DNA of 16,697 bases, from NCBI GenBank assembly GCA_038241115.1, contig JBBRGA010000076.1:1-16697 (forward strand). The letters run 5' to 3'. Of this stretch, positions 1 to 6,628 are shown one piece after another (within the stretch, counting starts at the first letter, position 1; each line of letters opens with the position of its first letter). The stretch comes from JANYJJ01 sp038241115 (GTDB lineage: Bacteria; Pseudomonadota; Gammaproteobacteria; Burkholderiales; Burkholderiaceae_C). The translations under genes and the position numbers were made by a program. The notes under the pieces are model-generated. The model was not told the DNA's origin and made no database searches. It was given only the letters and a program-made list of their open reading frames with translations.

Positions 1-1227
1 TCAGACGATGTCTTGCGACAGCGGCATCACGATCGAGCCGTCGAGGTGCTTGATCGGACCGGCGGCGTTCGGGTTGATGTCGAAGTCGAAGATCTGCGTG
101 GGCAGCCACAGCGTGGCGCAGGCGTTGGGCACGTCGACCACACCGCTGATGTGGCCCTGCACCGGCGCGGTACCCAGGATTGAATAGGCCTGCGCCCCGC
201 TGTAGCCGAACTTCTTCAGGTATTCGATGGCGTTCAGACAAGCCTGGCGATACGCGACATTGACATCGAGGTAATGCTGCTTGCCTTGTTCGTCAACCGA
301 CACGCCTTCAAAAATCAAATAGTCGTTGTAGGTTGGCGTGATCGGGCTGGGCTTGAAGATCGGGTTCTTGATGCCGTACATCGCCATGCCGCCTTTGATC
401 AGACTGACCTTCATGTGGACCCAGCCGGCCATCTCGATGGCACCGCAAAAGGTGATCTCGCCGTCGCCCTGGCTGAAGTGCAGGTCGCCGACGCTCAGGC
501 CCGCACCATCGACGTAGACCGGGAAAAACACCTTGGCGCCGCGTGACAAATCCTTGATATCGCAGTTGCCGCCGTGCTCACGGCCGGGCACTGTGCGCGC
601 ACCTTCGGCCGCCGCCTTTTCTTTGTCAGCGCCGGTCAGTTTGCCCATGTGCGCGGTGGGCACGAAGGGCGGGTTGGCGAGGCCGCCGGTGGGGTTGGTG
701 TCGATCAGGGCCTGTTCGCGCGTGTTCCACATGTCGAGCATGGGTTTGTCGGGCAGACAGCCGATAAGGCCGGGGTGGATGAGGCCTGCGTAGCGCACGC
801 CGGGCACGTGGCGCGATTCGGTGAACATGCCCTTGAAGTCCCAGATCGACTTTTGAGCCAGCGGGAAGTGCTCGGTCAAGAAGCCGCCGCCGTTCTTCTT
901 GCTGAAGAAGCCGTTGAAGCCCCACAGGCTGTCTTGTTTGGCGCCGATGTCGAGCAGCTCAACCACCAGCAGGTCGCCGGGCTGCGCGCCCTTCACGCCA
1001 ACCGGGCCGCTGAGGTAGTGCACCGTGCTCAGGTCGATGTCGCGCACGTCGTCGGCGCTGTCGTTGTTCTTGATGAAGCCGCCGGTCCAGTCGAAGGTTT
1101 CAAGGATGAAGTCGTCGCCCGGCTTGACCCAGCAGGCCATCGGGATGTCCGGGTGCCAGCGGTTGTGGATGTTCTCGTTTTCGAGCGGTGATTTGGTCAG
1201 GTCAACTTTGATCAGGGTATCGGGCAT
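1..1227 (-). CDS. fmdA: Formamidase / short-chain amidase (FmdA/AmdA family)
   Basis: The 408-residue product should hydrolyse formamide (and perhaps acetamide) to the carboxylate and ammonia in the cytoplasm. Length and sequence fit the acetamidase/formamidase family throughout: an N-terminal HNRWHPDIP segment (residues 21-29), REHGGNCDIKDLSRG at 216-230 and GDLHFSQGDGEITFCGAIE at 247-265 are family hallmarks. The gene is complete, with its TGA at the first bases of the window. The ATG at 1225-1227 is preceded by a clear AAGGAG (1233-1238) at good spacing. It is the last gene seen in the urtABCDE-fmdA operon, 36 bases after urtE, so its substrate is probably what the transporter imports. Formamide versus acetamide preference cannot be read from sequence alone. 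Confidence 0.93.
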   Translation of the reverse strand: MPDTLIKVDLTKSPLENENIHNRWHPDIPMACWVKPGDDFILETFDWTGGFIKNNDSADDVRDIDLSTVHYLSGPVGVKGAQPGDLLVVELLDIGAKQDSLWGFNGFFSKKNGGGFLTEHFPLAQKSIWDFKGMFTESRHVPGVRYAGLIHPGLIGCLPDKPMLDMWNTREQALIDTNPTGGLANPPFVPTAHMGKLTGADKEKAAAEGARTVPGREHGGNCDIKDLSRGAKVFFPVYVDGAGLSVGDLHFSQGDGEITFCGAIEMAGWVHMKVSLIKGGMAMYGIKNPIFKPSPITPTYNDYLIFEGVSVDEQGKQHYLDVNVAYRQACLNAIEYLKKFGYSGAQAYSILGTAPVQGHISGVVDVPNACATLWLPTQIFDFDINPNAAGPIKHLDGSIVMPLSQDIV

Positions 1228-1244
1228 GGTGGCTCCTTGTGATG

Positions 1245-1269
1245 GTTTCTAGACAGGCAGTTTCTAGAC
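1245..1269. repeat. 10-bp direct repeat GTTTCTAGAC across the urtE stop codon
   Basis: GTTTCTAGAC occurs at 1245-1254 and 1260-1269, a 15-base period. The second copy contains the urtE TAG stop (1264-1266, minus strand). It looks like a small local duplication in the urtE-fmdA spacer; I assign it no function. Confidence 0.6.
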
Positions 1270-1995
1270 TGAGAGGTACTGCTTGATGCGTGTGACATCG
1301 GTGTCGGCGCGGCTGGTCTCGTGCACCAGGCGGCCGCCTTCGATGACGAAGAGCCGGTCGGCCACGTCCATGGCGAAGCTCAGCACTTGTTCACTGACGA
1401 CGATGGTGATTTCGCGCAGCTTGCGGATCTCGTTCAGCGCCTTCGCAATGTCTTTGATGATCGAAGGTTGAATGCCTTCTGTGGGCTCGTCGAGCAGCAA
1501 CACTTTGGGCTCGGTGACGAGCGCGCGGGCAATCGCCAACTGCTGCTGTTGACCGCCCGACAGGTTGCCGCCCTTGCGACGCTTCATGTCCCACAGCACC
1601 GGAAACAATGCATAAATTTCTTCGGGGATCTGGCGGGTCTTGGAGTTCTCAAGCCCGGTCTGGATGTTTTCTTCCACGGTCAATGTCGGGAAGATCATCC
1701 GGCCCTGCGGCACATAGGCGATGCCCTTGGCCACGCGCCGAAAGCTTTCCTCTTTGCTGAGCTCTTGACCTGCCACCGTGATGCTGCCGCTCTTGCACGG
1801 CAACACACCCATCAGGCTTTTGAAAAGGGTGGTTTTGCCCATGCCGTTGCGGCCCATGATGGCCACGGTTTCGTTCTTCGCGCCGCTGAAGCTGATGCCG
1901 TGCAACGCCTCGCTTTGGCCGTAGGCCACAAAGAGGTCTTTCACTTCCAGAATGGGGTTGCCGGTGCTCATGTTCACGCTCATGTTTTTGCTCAA
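1264..1995 (-). CDS. urtE: Urea/short-chain amide ABC transporter ATPase UrtE
   Basis: This is a LivF-type ATPase that powers import by the Urt complex at the inner membrane. Walker A GRNGMGKTT lies at residues 48-56, the signature LSGGQQQQ at 145-152 and Walker B VLLLDEP at 165-171. The segment EVKDLFVAYGQSEALHGISF (17-36) is typical of UrtE. The listed start is a TTG at 1993-1995 that overlaps the urtD TGA as TTGA, which implies translational coupling. In-frame ATGs at 1983 and 1971 are real alternatives, since none of the three has a strong Shine-Dalgarno sequence; the first 14 residues are therefore uncertain. Its partner ATPase is UrtD. Confidence 0.92.
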   Translation of the reverse strand: MSKNMSVNMSTGNPILEVKDLFVAYGQSEALHGISFSGAKNETVAIMGRNGMGKTTLFKSLMGVLPCKSGSITVAGQELSKEESFRRVAKGIAYVPQGRMIFPTLTVEENIQTGLENSKTRQIPEEIYALFPVLWDMKRRKGGNLSGGQQQQLAIARALVTEPKVLLLDEPTEGIQPSIIKDIAKALNEIRKLREITIVVSEQVLSFAMDVADRLFVIEGGRLVHETSRADTDVTRIKQYLSV

Positions 1996-2735
1996 TGCCC
2001 GAGGTAAACGTCAATGACCTTGGGGTCGGCTTGCACCTTGTCCATCGGTCCTTCGGCCAGGATCTTTCCCTGGTGCATCACTGTGACTTTGTGAGCAATG
2101 CGCTTGACGAAATCCATGTCGTGCTCGATCACGATCACTGCGCGGTTCTTGCAAATGCGCTGCAGCAAATCGGCGGTCAGGTCGCGCTCACGCGCGCTCA
2201 TGCCGGCGATGGGTTCGTCCAGCAACAGCAGCTCGGGTTCTTGCATCAGCAGCATGCCGATCTCCAGCCACTGTTTTTCACCGTGGCTCAACAGTCCGGC
2301 TTCCAGATCGAGGCGGTCTGACAGAAAAATGTCTTCTGCCACCACTTGCACGCGTGCCTTCACTTCGTCGGTGCATTTGAAGGCCAGCGCGCCCATCACT
2401 GAGCGGCCGCGTGGGAACGAGACCTCCAGGTTCTGGAACACGCTGAGGTTTTCGTAGATCGACGGCGTCTGAAACTTGCGACCAATTCCCAAGCGCACAC
2501 GCTGGAATTCGGCCATCTTGGTGAGCTCGGTGTTCTTGAATTTGATGCTGCCCGACGCGGCTTTGGTTTTGCCGCAAATCAAATCGAGCAGCGTGGTTTT
2601 GCCGGCGCCGTTCGGTCCGATGATCACGCGCAGCTCGTTTTTGTCGATGTACAGCGTGAGGGTGTCGATGGCCTTGAAGCCGTCGAACGAAACCGTGAGG
2701 TCTTCAATGGCCAGTGCGAAGTCAGTGTTGCTCAT
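1992..2735 (-). CDS. urtD: Urea/short-chain amide ABC transporter ATPase UrtD
   Basis: This is the LivG-type ATPase that pairs with UrtE. Visible motifs are Walker A GPNGAGKTT at residues 40-48, a UrtD-style signature LSHGEKQWLEIG at 149-160 (HGEKQ in place of the canonical SGGQ), Walker B LLLLDEP at 169-175 and the switch histidine H205 in IEHDMDF. At 247 residues it has the family length. The start ATG (2733-2735) overlaps the urtC TGA as ATGA, and GGAGGG stands a few bases upstream. The urtE start overlaps its own stop, so the two ATPases should be made together. Confidence 0.94.
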   Translation of the reverse strand: MSNTDFALAIEDLTVSFDGFKAIDTLTLYIDKNELRVIIGPNGAGKTTLLDLICGKTKAASGSIKFKNTELTKMAEFQRVRLGIGRKFQTPSIYENLSVFQNLEVSFPRGRSVMGALAFKCTDEVKARVQVVAEDIFLSDRLDLEAGLLSHGEKQWLEIGMLLMQEPELLLLDEPIAGMSARERDLTADLLQRICKNRAVIVIEHDMDFVKRIAHKVTVMHQGKILAEGPMDKVQADPKVIDVYLGH

Positions 2736-3937
2736 TGGATCCCTCCGTCCGGTGAGTAAACGGGCCGACCTCCCGAGGGGGCCGGGCTTGGCTTGGGGCG
2801 GCCCGGCGCCGCGTCCCGCTCGCTGTCAACAACCGCTGTTTCCGCGCTCCCGCTGCGCATCCGGCGTTTGTTCCACCAGGGCACCACATGGCTTTCCCAC
2901 AGCCCCGCCAGGCCCATCGGGAAGGCCATGGTCACGCCGATGAACAGCGCCGCCATCAAGAACAGCCACGCGTCGGGAAAGCTTTCTGAGAAAAACGTCT
3001 TGCCGGCGTTGACCAGCAGCGTGCCGTACACCGCGCCCACCAGGCTCATGCGCCCGCCTACGGCGGCAAAGATCACCATCTCGACCGAAGGAACGATGCC
3101 CACGAAGCTGGGTGACATGAAGCCCACTTGCAGCGAGAACATCGCGCCGCCGATGCCTGACAGCGCCGCCGCCAAACAAAACACGAAGATGCGGAAGTCA
3201 GCGACGTCGTAACCCGAAAAGCGCACCCGGTCTTCTTTGTCGCGCATCGCCAGCAGCAGCGTGCCGGCCTTGCTGGTTTGTATCCAGCGGCACAACAAGA
3301 TGCTGCCCACCAGCAGCGCCACGCAGACGTAGTACAGGATGTACTTGGCGCTGTCGGTGCGGGTGTCCCAGCCCCACATCGTCTTCAGGTCGGTCATGCC
3401 GTTGACGCCGCCGGTGTAGCCCTGCTGCCCGATGATGAGCACGGTCAGGATCAGCGCCACGGCCTGCGTGATGATTGCGAAGTACACGCCGCCGACGCGG
3501 CGTTTGAACATGGCGTAACTGACGATCCAGGCCAGCGCCGTGGGCACTGCAATCACCGCAAACAGCGCGAATGGCAGCGACTTGAACGGAACCCACAAGG
3601 CCGGCAATTCGGTGAGCTGGTTCCAGTCCATGAAGTCTGGGATGCCCGGTGTCGATTGGATTTTGGTGGTGATCGGGTCAGACGCCTCGAGCTTCAGGAA
3701 CATCGCCATCGCGTAACCGCCCAGGCCGAAGAACACCCCTTGGCCCAGGCTGAGCACTCCGCCGTAACCCCACACCATCACCAAGCCAATGGCGACAAAG
3801 GCGTAGGTCAGGTATTTGCCGACCAGGTTGAGGCGGAAGATGTCCAGTGCCAGTGGCAGCACCACCGCGAGCAGCACCACCAACACCAGCAGGCTGGCGA
3901 GCTGATAGCGTTTGATCAACTTCATCATGGAATCCAT
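2732..3937 (-). CDS. urtC: Urea/short-chain amide ABC transporter permease UrtC
   Basis: This is a LivM-type inner-membrane subunit forming half of the translocation path. Multiple hydrophobic segments run from residue 13 to about 350, and the diagnostic loop GYGGVLSLGQGVFFGLGGYA is at about 57-76. At 401 residues it is slightly long: after the last helix comes a charged, Pro/Ser-rich tail (about 357-401) that is probably cytoplasmic and disordered. The ATG at 3935-3937 shares one base with the urtB stop (TGATG), giving tight coupling. Met4 and Met5 are alternative starts that would change little. Confidence 0.93.
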   Translation of the reverse strand: MDSMMKLIKRYQLASLLVLVVLLAVVLPLALDIFRLNLVGKYLTYAFVAIGLVMVWGYGGVLSLGQGVFFGLGGYAMAMFLKLEASDPITTKIQSTPGIPDFMDWNQLTELPALWVPFKSLPFALFAVIAVPTALAWIVSYAMFKRRVGGVYFAIITQAVALILTVLIIGQQGYTGGVNGMTDLKTMWGWDTRTDSAKYILYYVCVALLVGSILLCRWIQTSKAGTLLLAMRDKEDRVRFSGYDVADFRIFVFCLAAALSGIGGAMFSLQVGFMSPSFVGIVPSVEMVIFAAVGGRMSLVGAVYGTLLVNAGKTFFSESFPDAWLFLMAALFIGVTMAFPMGLAGLWESHVVPWWNKRRMRSGSAETAVVDSERDAAPGRPKPSPAPSGGRPVYSPDGGIQ

Positions 3938-4851
3938 CAGCGGCGCACCTTGCTGGCAAACAGACCTTGCGGCCGGATCATCAAAATCAACACGATCAGT
4001 GACAGCGTGATCACTTTGGCCATGGAGCCGGCCATGAAAAATTCGGTGATGGACTGTGTCTGCGCGATGCCGAAGGCCGAGATCACGGTACCCAGCAAGC
4101 TGGCCGCGCCGCCGAAGGTGACGACCAAGAATGAGTCGACGATGTAGAGCTGGCCGGAGGTGGGGCCCGTCGAGCCGATGGTGGTGAACGCAGCCCCTGC
4201 CATGCCGGCAATTCCGCAGCCGATGGCAAATGTCAGGCGGTCGGTCTTTTGGGTGTCAATGCCAATTGCATTGGCCATGGAGCGGTTGGCCACGGTGGCC
4301 CGCACCCTCAAACCCCAACGGCTTTTGGTCATGGCGATCAGCACACCGCCCGTCACCAGCGTGGTCAGCCCGAGCACAAACATGCCGTTGATGGGGATGT
4401 CCAAACCGGGTGCAGGTGCCCAAGAGCCCAACAACCAGTCCGGCAGCGTCGGGCTGACTTCTTTTGGGCCGATGAAGGTGCGGAAAGATTGCTGCATCGC
4501 CAGGCTGATGCCCCAGGTGGCCAGCAGGGTGTCGAGCGGGCGTTTGTACAAATGGCGGATCAAGCCCCATTCCACCAACCATCCGGCCACAAACGCGACA
4601 AAAAAGGCCAAGACGATGGCCAGCGGAAAGTAAGCCGCAACCCATTTCGGCCCCAGGCCTGCGGCGAGTTGCGACGTCAAGTAGATGGTGTAGGCGCCGA
4701 TCGTCATGAACTCGCCGTGCGCCATGTTGATGACACCCATCTGGCCAAAGATGATGGCCAGACCCAACCCCATCAGCAACAGCACGGCGAACAGGCTCAA
4801 GCCCGCGAAGCCCTGCATCAGTCCGATGTTCAGAATTTCAGAAAAGGTCAT
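3937..4851 (-). CDS. urtB: Urea/short-chain amide ABC transporter permease UrtB
   Basis: This is a LivH-type inner-membrane subunit and the partner of UrtC. The sequence is strongly hydrophobic throughout and carries the LivH-like motif GQMGVINMAHGEFMTIGAY near residues 36-54. It is the short (about 304-residue) form, without the long N-terminal extension found in some UrtB proteins. I chose the ATG at 4849-4851 because GGGGTG (4857-4862) then sits five bases upstream; a GTG three bases earlier would leave only two bases. It follows urtA after a 184-base hairpin-rich gap, so its expression can be set separately from that of the binding protein. Confidence 0.93.
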   Translation of the reverse strand: MTFSEILNIGLMQGFAGLSLFAVLLLMGLGLAIIFGQMGVINMAHGEFMTIGAYTIYLTSQLAAGLGPKWVAAYFPLAIVLAFFVAFVAGWLVEWGLIRHLYKRPLDTLLATWGISLAMQQSFRTFIGPKEVSPTLPDWLLGSWAPAPGLDIPINGMFVLGLTTLVTGGVLIAMTKSRWGLRVRATVANRSMANAIGIDTQKTDRLTFAIGCGIAGMAGAAFTTIGSTGPTSGQLYIVDSFLVVTFGGAASLLGTVISAFGIAQTQSITEFFMAGSMAKVITLSLIVLILMIRPQGLFASKVRR

Positions 4852-4937
4852 CACGTCACCCCGTAAGAATCACCGGCTCAGCACCGCATGGCTGGCACTT
4901 GCGGCCCATCGCCAAAAGCCCTGTCAGGAGAACACTG

Positions 4938-4959
4938 CGGACCGGGCTGTCCCGGTCCG
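4938..4959 (-). terminator. Strong stem-loop in the urtA-urtB spacer (attenuator or mRNA-stabilising hairpin)
   Basis: CGGACCGGG (4938-4946) and CCCGGTCCG (4951-4959) form a perfect 9-bp GC-rich stem with a 4-base CTGT loop. No T-run follows on the transcribed strand, so this is not a classic intrinsic terminator. Such hairpins between a binding-protein gene and its permease genes often give partial termination or protect the 3' end of the upstream message; that role is inferred here. Confidence 0.5.
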
Positions 4960-4977
4960 TCGGTGTTGCCCCATGGG

Positions 4978-5030
4978 GGAAGCGGCCAGGGCCGCGGCTC
5001 CCTGAAGGAAGCGGCCAGGGCCGCTTCAGG
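4978..5030. repeat. 18-bp direct repeat with hairpin just after urtA
   Basis: GGAAGCGGCCAGGGCCGC occurs twice without mismatch (4978-4995 and 5007-5024), 29 bases apart. Each copy is self-complementary (GCGGC/GCCGC). The second is also enclosed by CCTGAA (5001-5006) and TTCAGG (5025-5030), making a larger imperfect stem five bases after the urtA TAA. It may be a REP-like or terminator-related element. Confidence 0.55.
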
Positions 5031-5035
5031 AGTGT

Positions 5036-6313
5036 TTATTGATAACCCTTGGGGAACGGATCCGGCTTGATCAACTCGGGTGATTCGGCGACCACTTTGA
5101 AGGTGCCGTTCAATTGCCCTTGGGCAATGCGCGACTTGCTCCAGAGGTGGTGGTTCTTGTCGAGCTTCACGTAGCCTTCGGGCGCCGTCTTGAGTTCGAT
5201 CGTGCCGGTTTCGGATGCGGCCACGACCTTGTCGACGTCGAAGCTCTTGGCCTTTTCCACAGCAGCCTTCCAGAGCCACGGGCCCAGGTAGCCGGCCTGC
5301 GTCACGTCGCCGATCACAGCGTCTTTGCCGTACTTGGCCTTGAAGGCAGCCACGAACTTCTTGTTGTTCTCGTTGTCGAGTGACTGGAAGTACTTCATCG
5401 ACGAGTAGAAGCCCTGGAAGTTTTCACCGCCCACGCCGGTCATCTCGTCCTCGGTCACCGCCAGCGTCACCAGCAGCTGCTTGTCGCCGGTGATGCCGGC
5501 GGCCTTCAATGCCTTGTAGAACGCGACGTTGGAGCCACCCACCACTGCCGTGAAGATGCAGTCGGGCTTGGCCAGCTTGATCTTGTTCATCAGGCTGCCA
5601 AAGTTGGTGCTGCCCAGCGGGTAGTACTCCTCGCCGACCACCTTGCCGAGCTTGGCCACGCGCTCGATGTGCGCCCGTGCGATCTTCATGGAAGTGCGCG
5701 GCCAGATGTAGTCGGATCCCACGAAGAAGAAGGTCTTGGCCTTCTTCTCCTTCGAAGTCCAGTCCAGCGCGTACAGGATCTGCTGCGTGGCCTCCTGGCC
5801 GGTGTAGATCACGTTCTTGGACTGCTCCAGGCCTTCGTAAAAAGTGGGGTAGTACAGCAGGCCGTTTTCTTTTTCGAACACCGGCAACACAGCCTTGCGC
5901 GAGGCGCTGGTCCAGCAACCGAACACTGCGGCCACCTTGTCATTGACAAGCAGCTTTTTGCTCTTCTCTGCGAAGGTGGGCCAGTCGGAGGCACCGTCTT
6001 CCTTGATGACCTTGATTTTGCGGCCCAAGATACCGCCCATCGCGTTGATCTCGTCGATGGCCAGTTGTTCGGCTTGAATCGAGCCGGTCTCGCTGATGGC
6101 CATGGTGCCGGTGGACGAGTGCAACTGACCCACGGTGACTTCGGTGTCGGTGACGGCAAGCTTCGTCGTATTGACAGAGGCAGTGGGCTGCGCAAACACG
6201 AAGCCTGCGGCGCCGAACAGTGGCAGCGAGGCAGCGCCTTGCAGCAGTCGACGGCGGCTCGAATCCGGGGCGGCGGACGACGAAGGATCGTGATCGTGGC
6301 GGTCTTGTGACAT
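5036..6313 (-). CDS. urtA: Urea/short-chain amide ABC transporter periplasmic binding protein UrtA
   Basis: This periplasmic solute receptor delivers substrate to UrtB/UrtC. The 425-residue product has a twin-arginine signal (SRRRLLQ at 19-25), a hydrophobic stretch GAASLPLFGAAGFVFA and a likely cleavage after Ala41, implying export of the folded protein by Tat. The mature part starts VTVGQLHSSTGTMAISE, and GCWTSASRKAVLP (132-144) and YYPTFYEGLEQSKNVIYTG (154-172) are typical of UrtA/FmdD-type receptors. The frame stays open upstream to 6463, but those 50 residues are Ser/Arg-rich and would bury the Tat signal, so the ATG at 6311-6313 is chosen. Its Shine-Dalgarno is weak (GGAAAGA, rather distant). 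It is first in the operon and divergent from the kinase gene. Confidence 0.93.
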   Translation of the reverse strand: MSQDRHDHDPSSSAAPDSSRRRLLQGAASLPLFGAAGFVFAQPTASVNTTKLAVTDTEVTVGQLHSSTGTMAISETGSIQAEQLAIDEINAMGGILGRKIKVIKEDGASDWPTFAEKSKKLLVNDKVAAVFGCWTSASRKAVLPVFEKENGLLYYPTFYEGLEQSKNVIYTGQEATQQILYALDWTSKEKKAKTFFFVGSDYIWPRTSMKIARAHIERVAKLGKVVGEEYYPLGSTNFGSLMNKIKLAKPDCIFTAVVGGSNVAFYKALKAAGITGDKQLLVTLAVTEDEMTGVGGENFQGFYSSMKYFQSLDNENNKKFVAAFKAKYGKDAVIGDVTQAGYLGPWLWKAAVEKAKSFDVDKVVAASETGTIELKTAPEGYVKLDKNHHLWSKSRIAQGQLNGTFKVVAESPELIKPDPFPKGYQ

Positions 6314-6378
6314 GGGGGATGATTCTTTCCAGGCAGAGGTTGAAGAGCTGCGAAACCGATTGCCTTTGCTTTTCCGGG

Positions 6379-6393
6379 CTGTTGGGTCAACAG
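6379..6393. promoter_or_regulatory. Inverted repeat CTGTTG-N3-CAACAG in the urtA leader
   Basis: This is a perfect 6-bp inverted repeat with a 3-base spacer, 66 bases before the urtA ATG. It could be an operator or, if the transcript starts upstream, a small leader hairpin. No regulator can be assigned. Confidence 0.35.
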
Positions 6394-6455
6394 GTTCCGA
6401 AAGCGAGACGCTCGGGCTGGAGTGAATCTTCCTGCCGACCCCTGCGCTTCGCGAA

Positions 6456-6471
6456 TACGTCAATCAACGTA
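6456..6471. promoter_or_regulatory. Candidate NarL/FixJ-type 7-2-7 operator TACGTCA-AT-CAACGTA
   Basis: Two heptamers, TACGTCA and (reverse strand) TACGTTG, face each other across two bases. TACGT/ACGTA are perfect inverted arms. This is the spacing bound by dimers of LuxR-HTH response regulators such as NarL, and a LuxR-HTH regulator is encoded nearby (10132-11073). The site centre is about 150 bases upstream of the urtA ATG. The link to that regulator is inferred. Confidence 0.45.
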
Positions 6472-6526
6472 GTGGCTTGTTGCAATTGCGTGAGCACACT
6501 GCGCTGCAAACGTCGAGTTACGGGTT

Positions 6527-6547
6527 ACGGATTGCGGACCGCTGGCG
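6527..6547 (+). repeat. Tandem heptamers GTTACGG GTTACGG ATTGCGG
   Basis: Two identical heptamers abut at 6527-6533 and 6534-6540 and are followed by a two-mismatch copy at 6541-6547. Each contains TACGG or TGCGG, similar to the TACGT half-sites 56 bases away, so they could be additional weak sites for the same regulator. They lie 80-100 bases before the kinase start. Confidence 0.35.
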
Positions 6548-6572
6548 GCGGGATCGCTTCTTGCGTTGTCCA

Positions 6573-6590
6573 TGGCATTGCCTACTGCCA
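6573..6590. promoter_or_regulatory. Inverted repeat TGGCA-N8-TGCCA before the kinase gene
   Basis: Perfect 5-bp arms lie 18 bases end to end, about 40 bases upstream of the kinase ATG. The form suits a dimeric regulator, but arms this short can occur by chance. Confidence 0.3.
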
Positions 6591-6599
6591 AGCACTGAC

Positions 6600-6620
6600 G
6601 CGCGCCTCTTTTTGGTGCGC
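6600..6620 (+). promoter_or_regulatory. Hairpin eight bases before the kinase start codon
   Basis: GCGCGCC (6600-6606) pairs with GGTGCGC (6614-6620), including one G-T wobble, around a TCTTTTT loop. It occupies the place where a ribosome binding site would be expected, and no Shine-Dalgarno sequence is visible before the ATG at 6629. It may limit initiation, or the transcript may start close to the ATG. Confidence 0.35.
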
Positions 6621-6628
6621 GGCCCTCC

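Larger units (their letters stand above)
6314..6628. promoter_or_regulatory. Divergent control region between urtA and the sensor kinase gene
   Basis: This 315-base non-coding spacer must hold the promoters of both the urt-fmd operon (minus) and the two-component genes (plus). It contains four repeat elements and one hairpin, listed separately. A weak -10-like AAGATT on the minus strand (6425-6430) lies downstream of the 7-2-7 box at a distance that would suit an activator-dependent promoter. I find no good paired -35/-10 hexamers and no exact sigma-54 -24/-12 motif on either strand. Confidence 0.6.

Noticed and set aside
1245..1269. Cloning scar because of two TCTAGA sites
   Set aside because: The sites fall inside an ordinary 10-bp direct repeat overlapping a natural stop codon, and no vector-like sequence is nearby.
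3278..4147. A 289-codon plus-strand open frame opposite urtC/urtB
   Set aside because: It crosses the junction of two real membrane-protein genes, is rich in His/Gln and shows no motif; it is a shadow frame.
6314..6463. N-terminal extension of UrtA to the ATG at 6463
   Set aside because: It would place about 70 residues before the twin-arginine motif and use up half the divergent spacer, including the 7-2-7 box. The ATG at 6313 gives a normal Tat signal.
6570..6600. Sigma-54 type promoter at TTGGCAGTAGGCAATGCC (minus strand)
   Set aside because: The GG and GC dinucleotides are one base further apart than the strict spacing requires, and the position would direct transcription far upstream of urtA.
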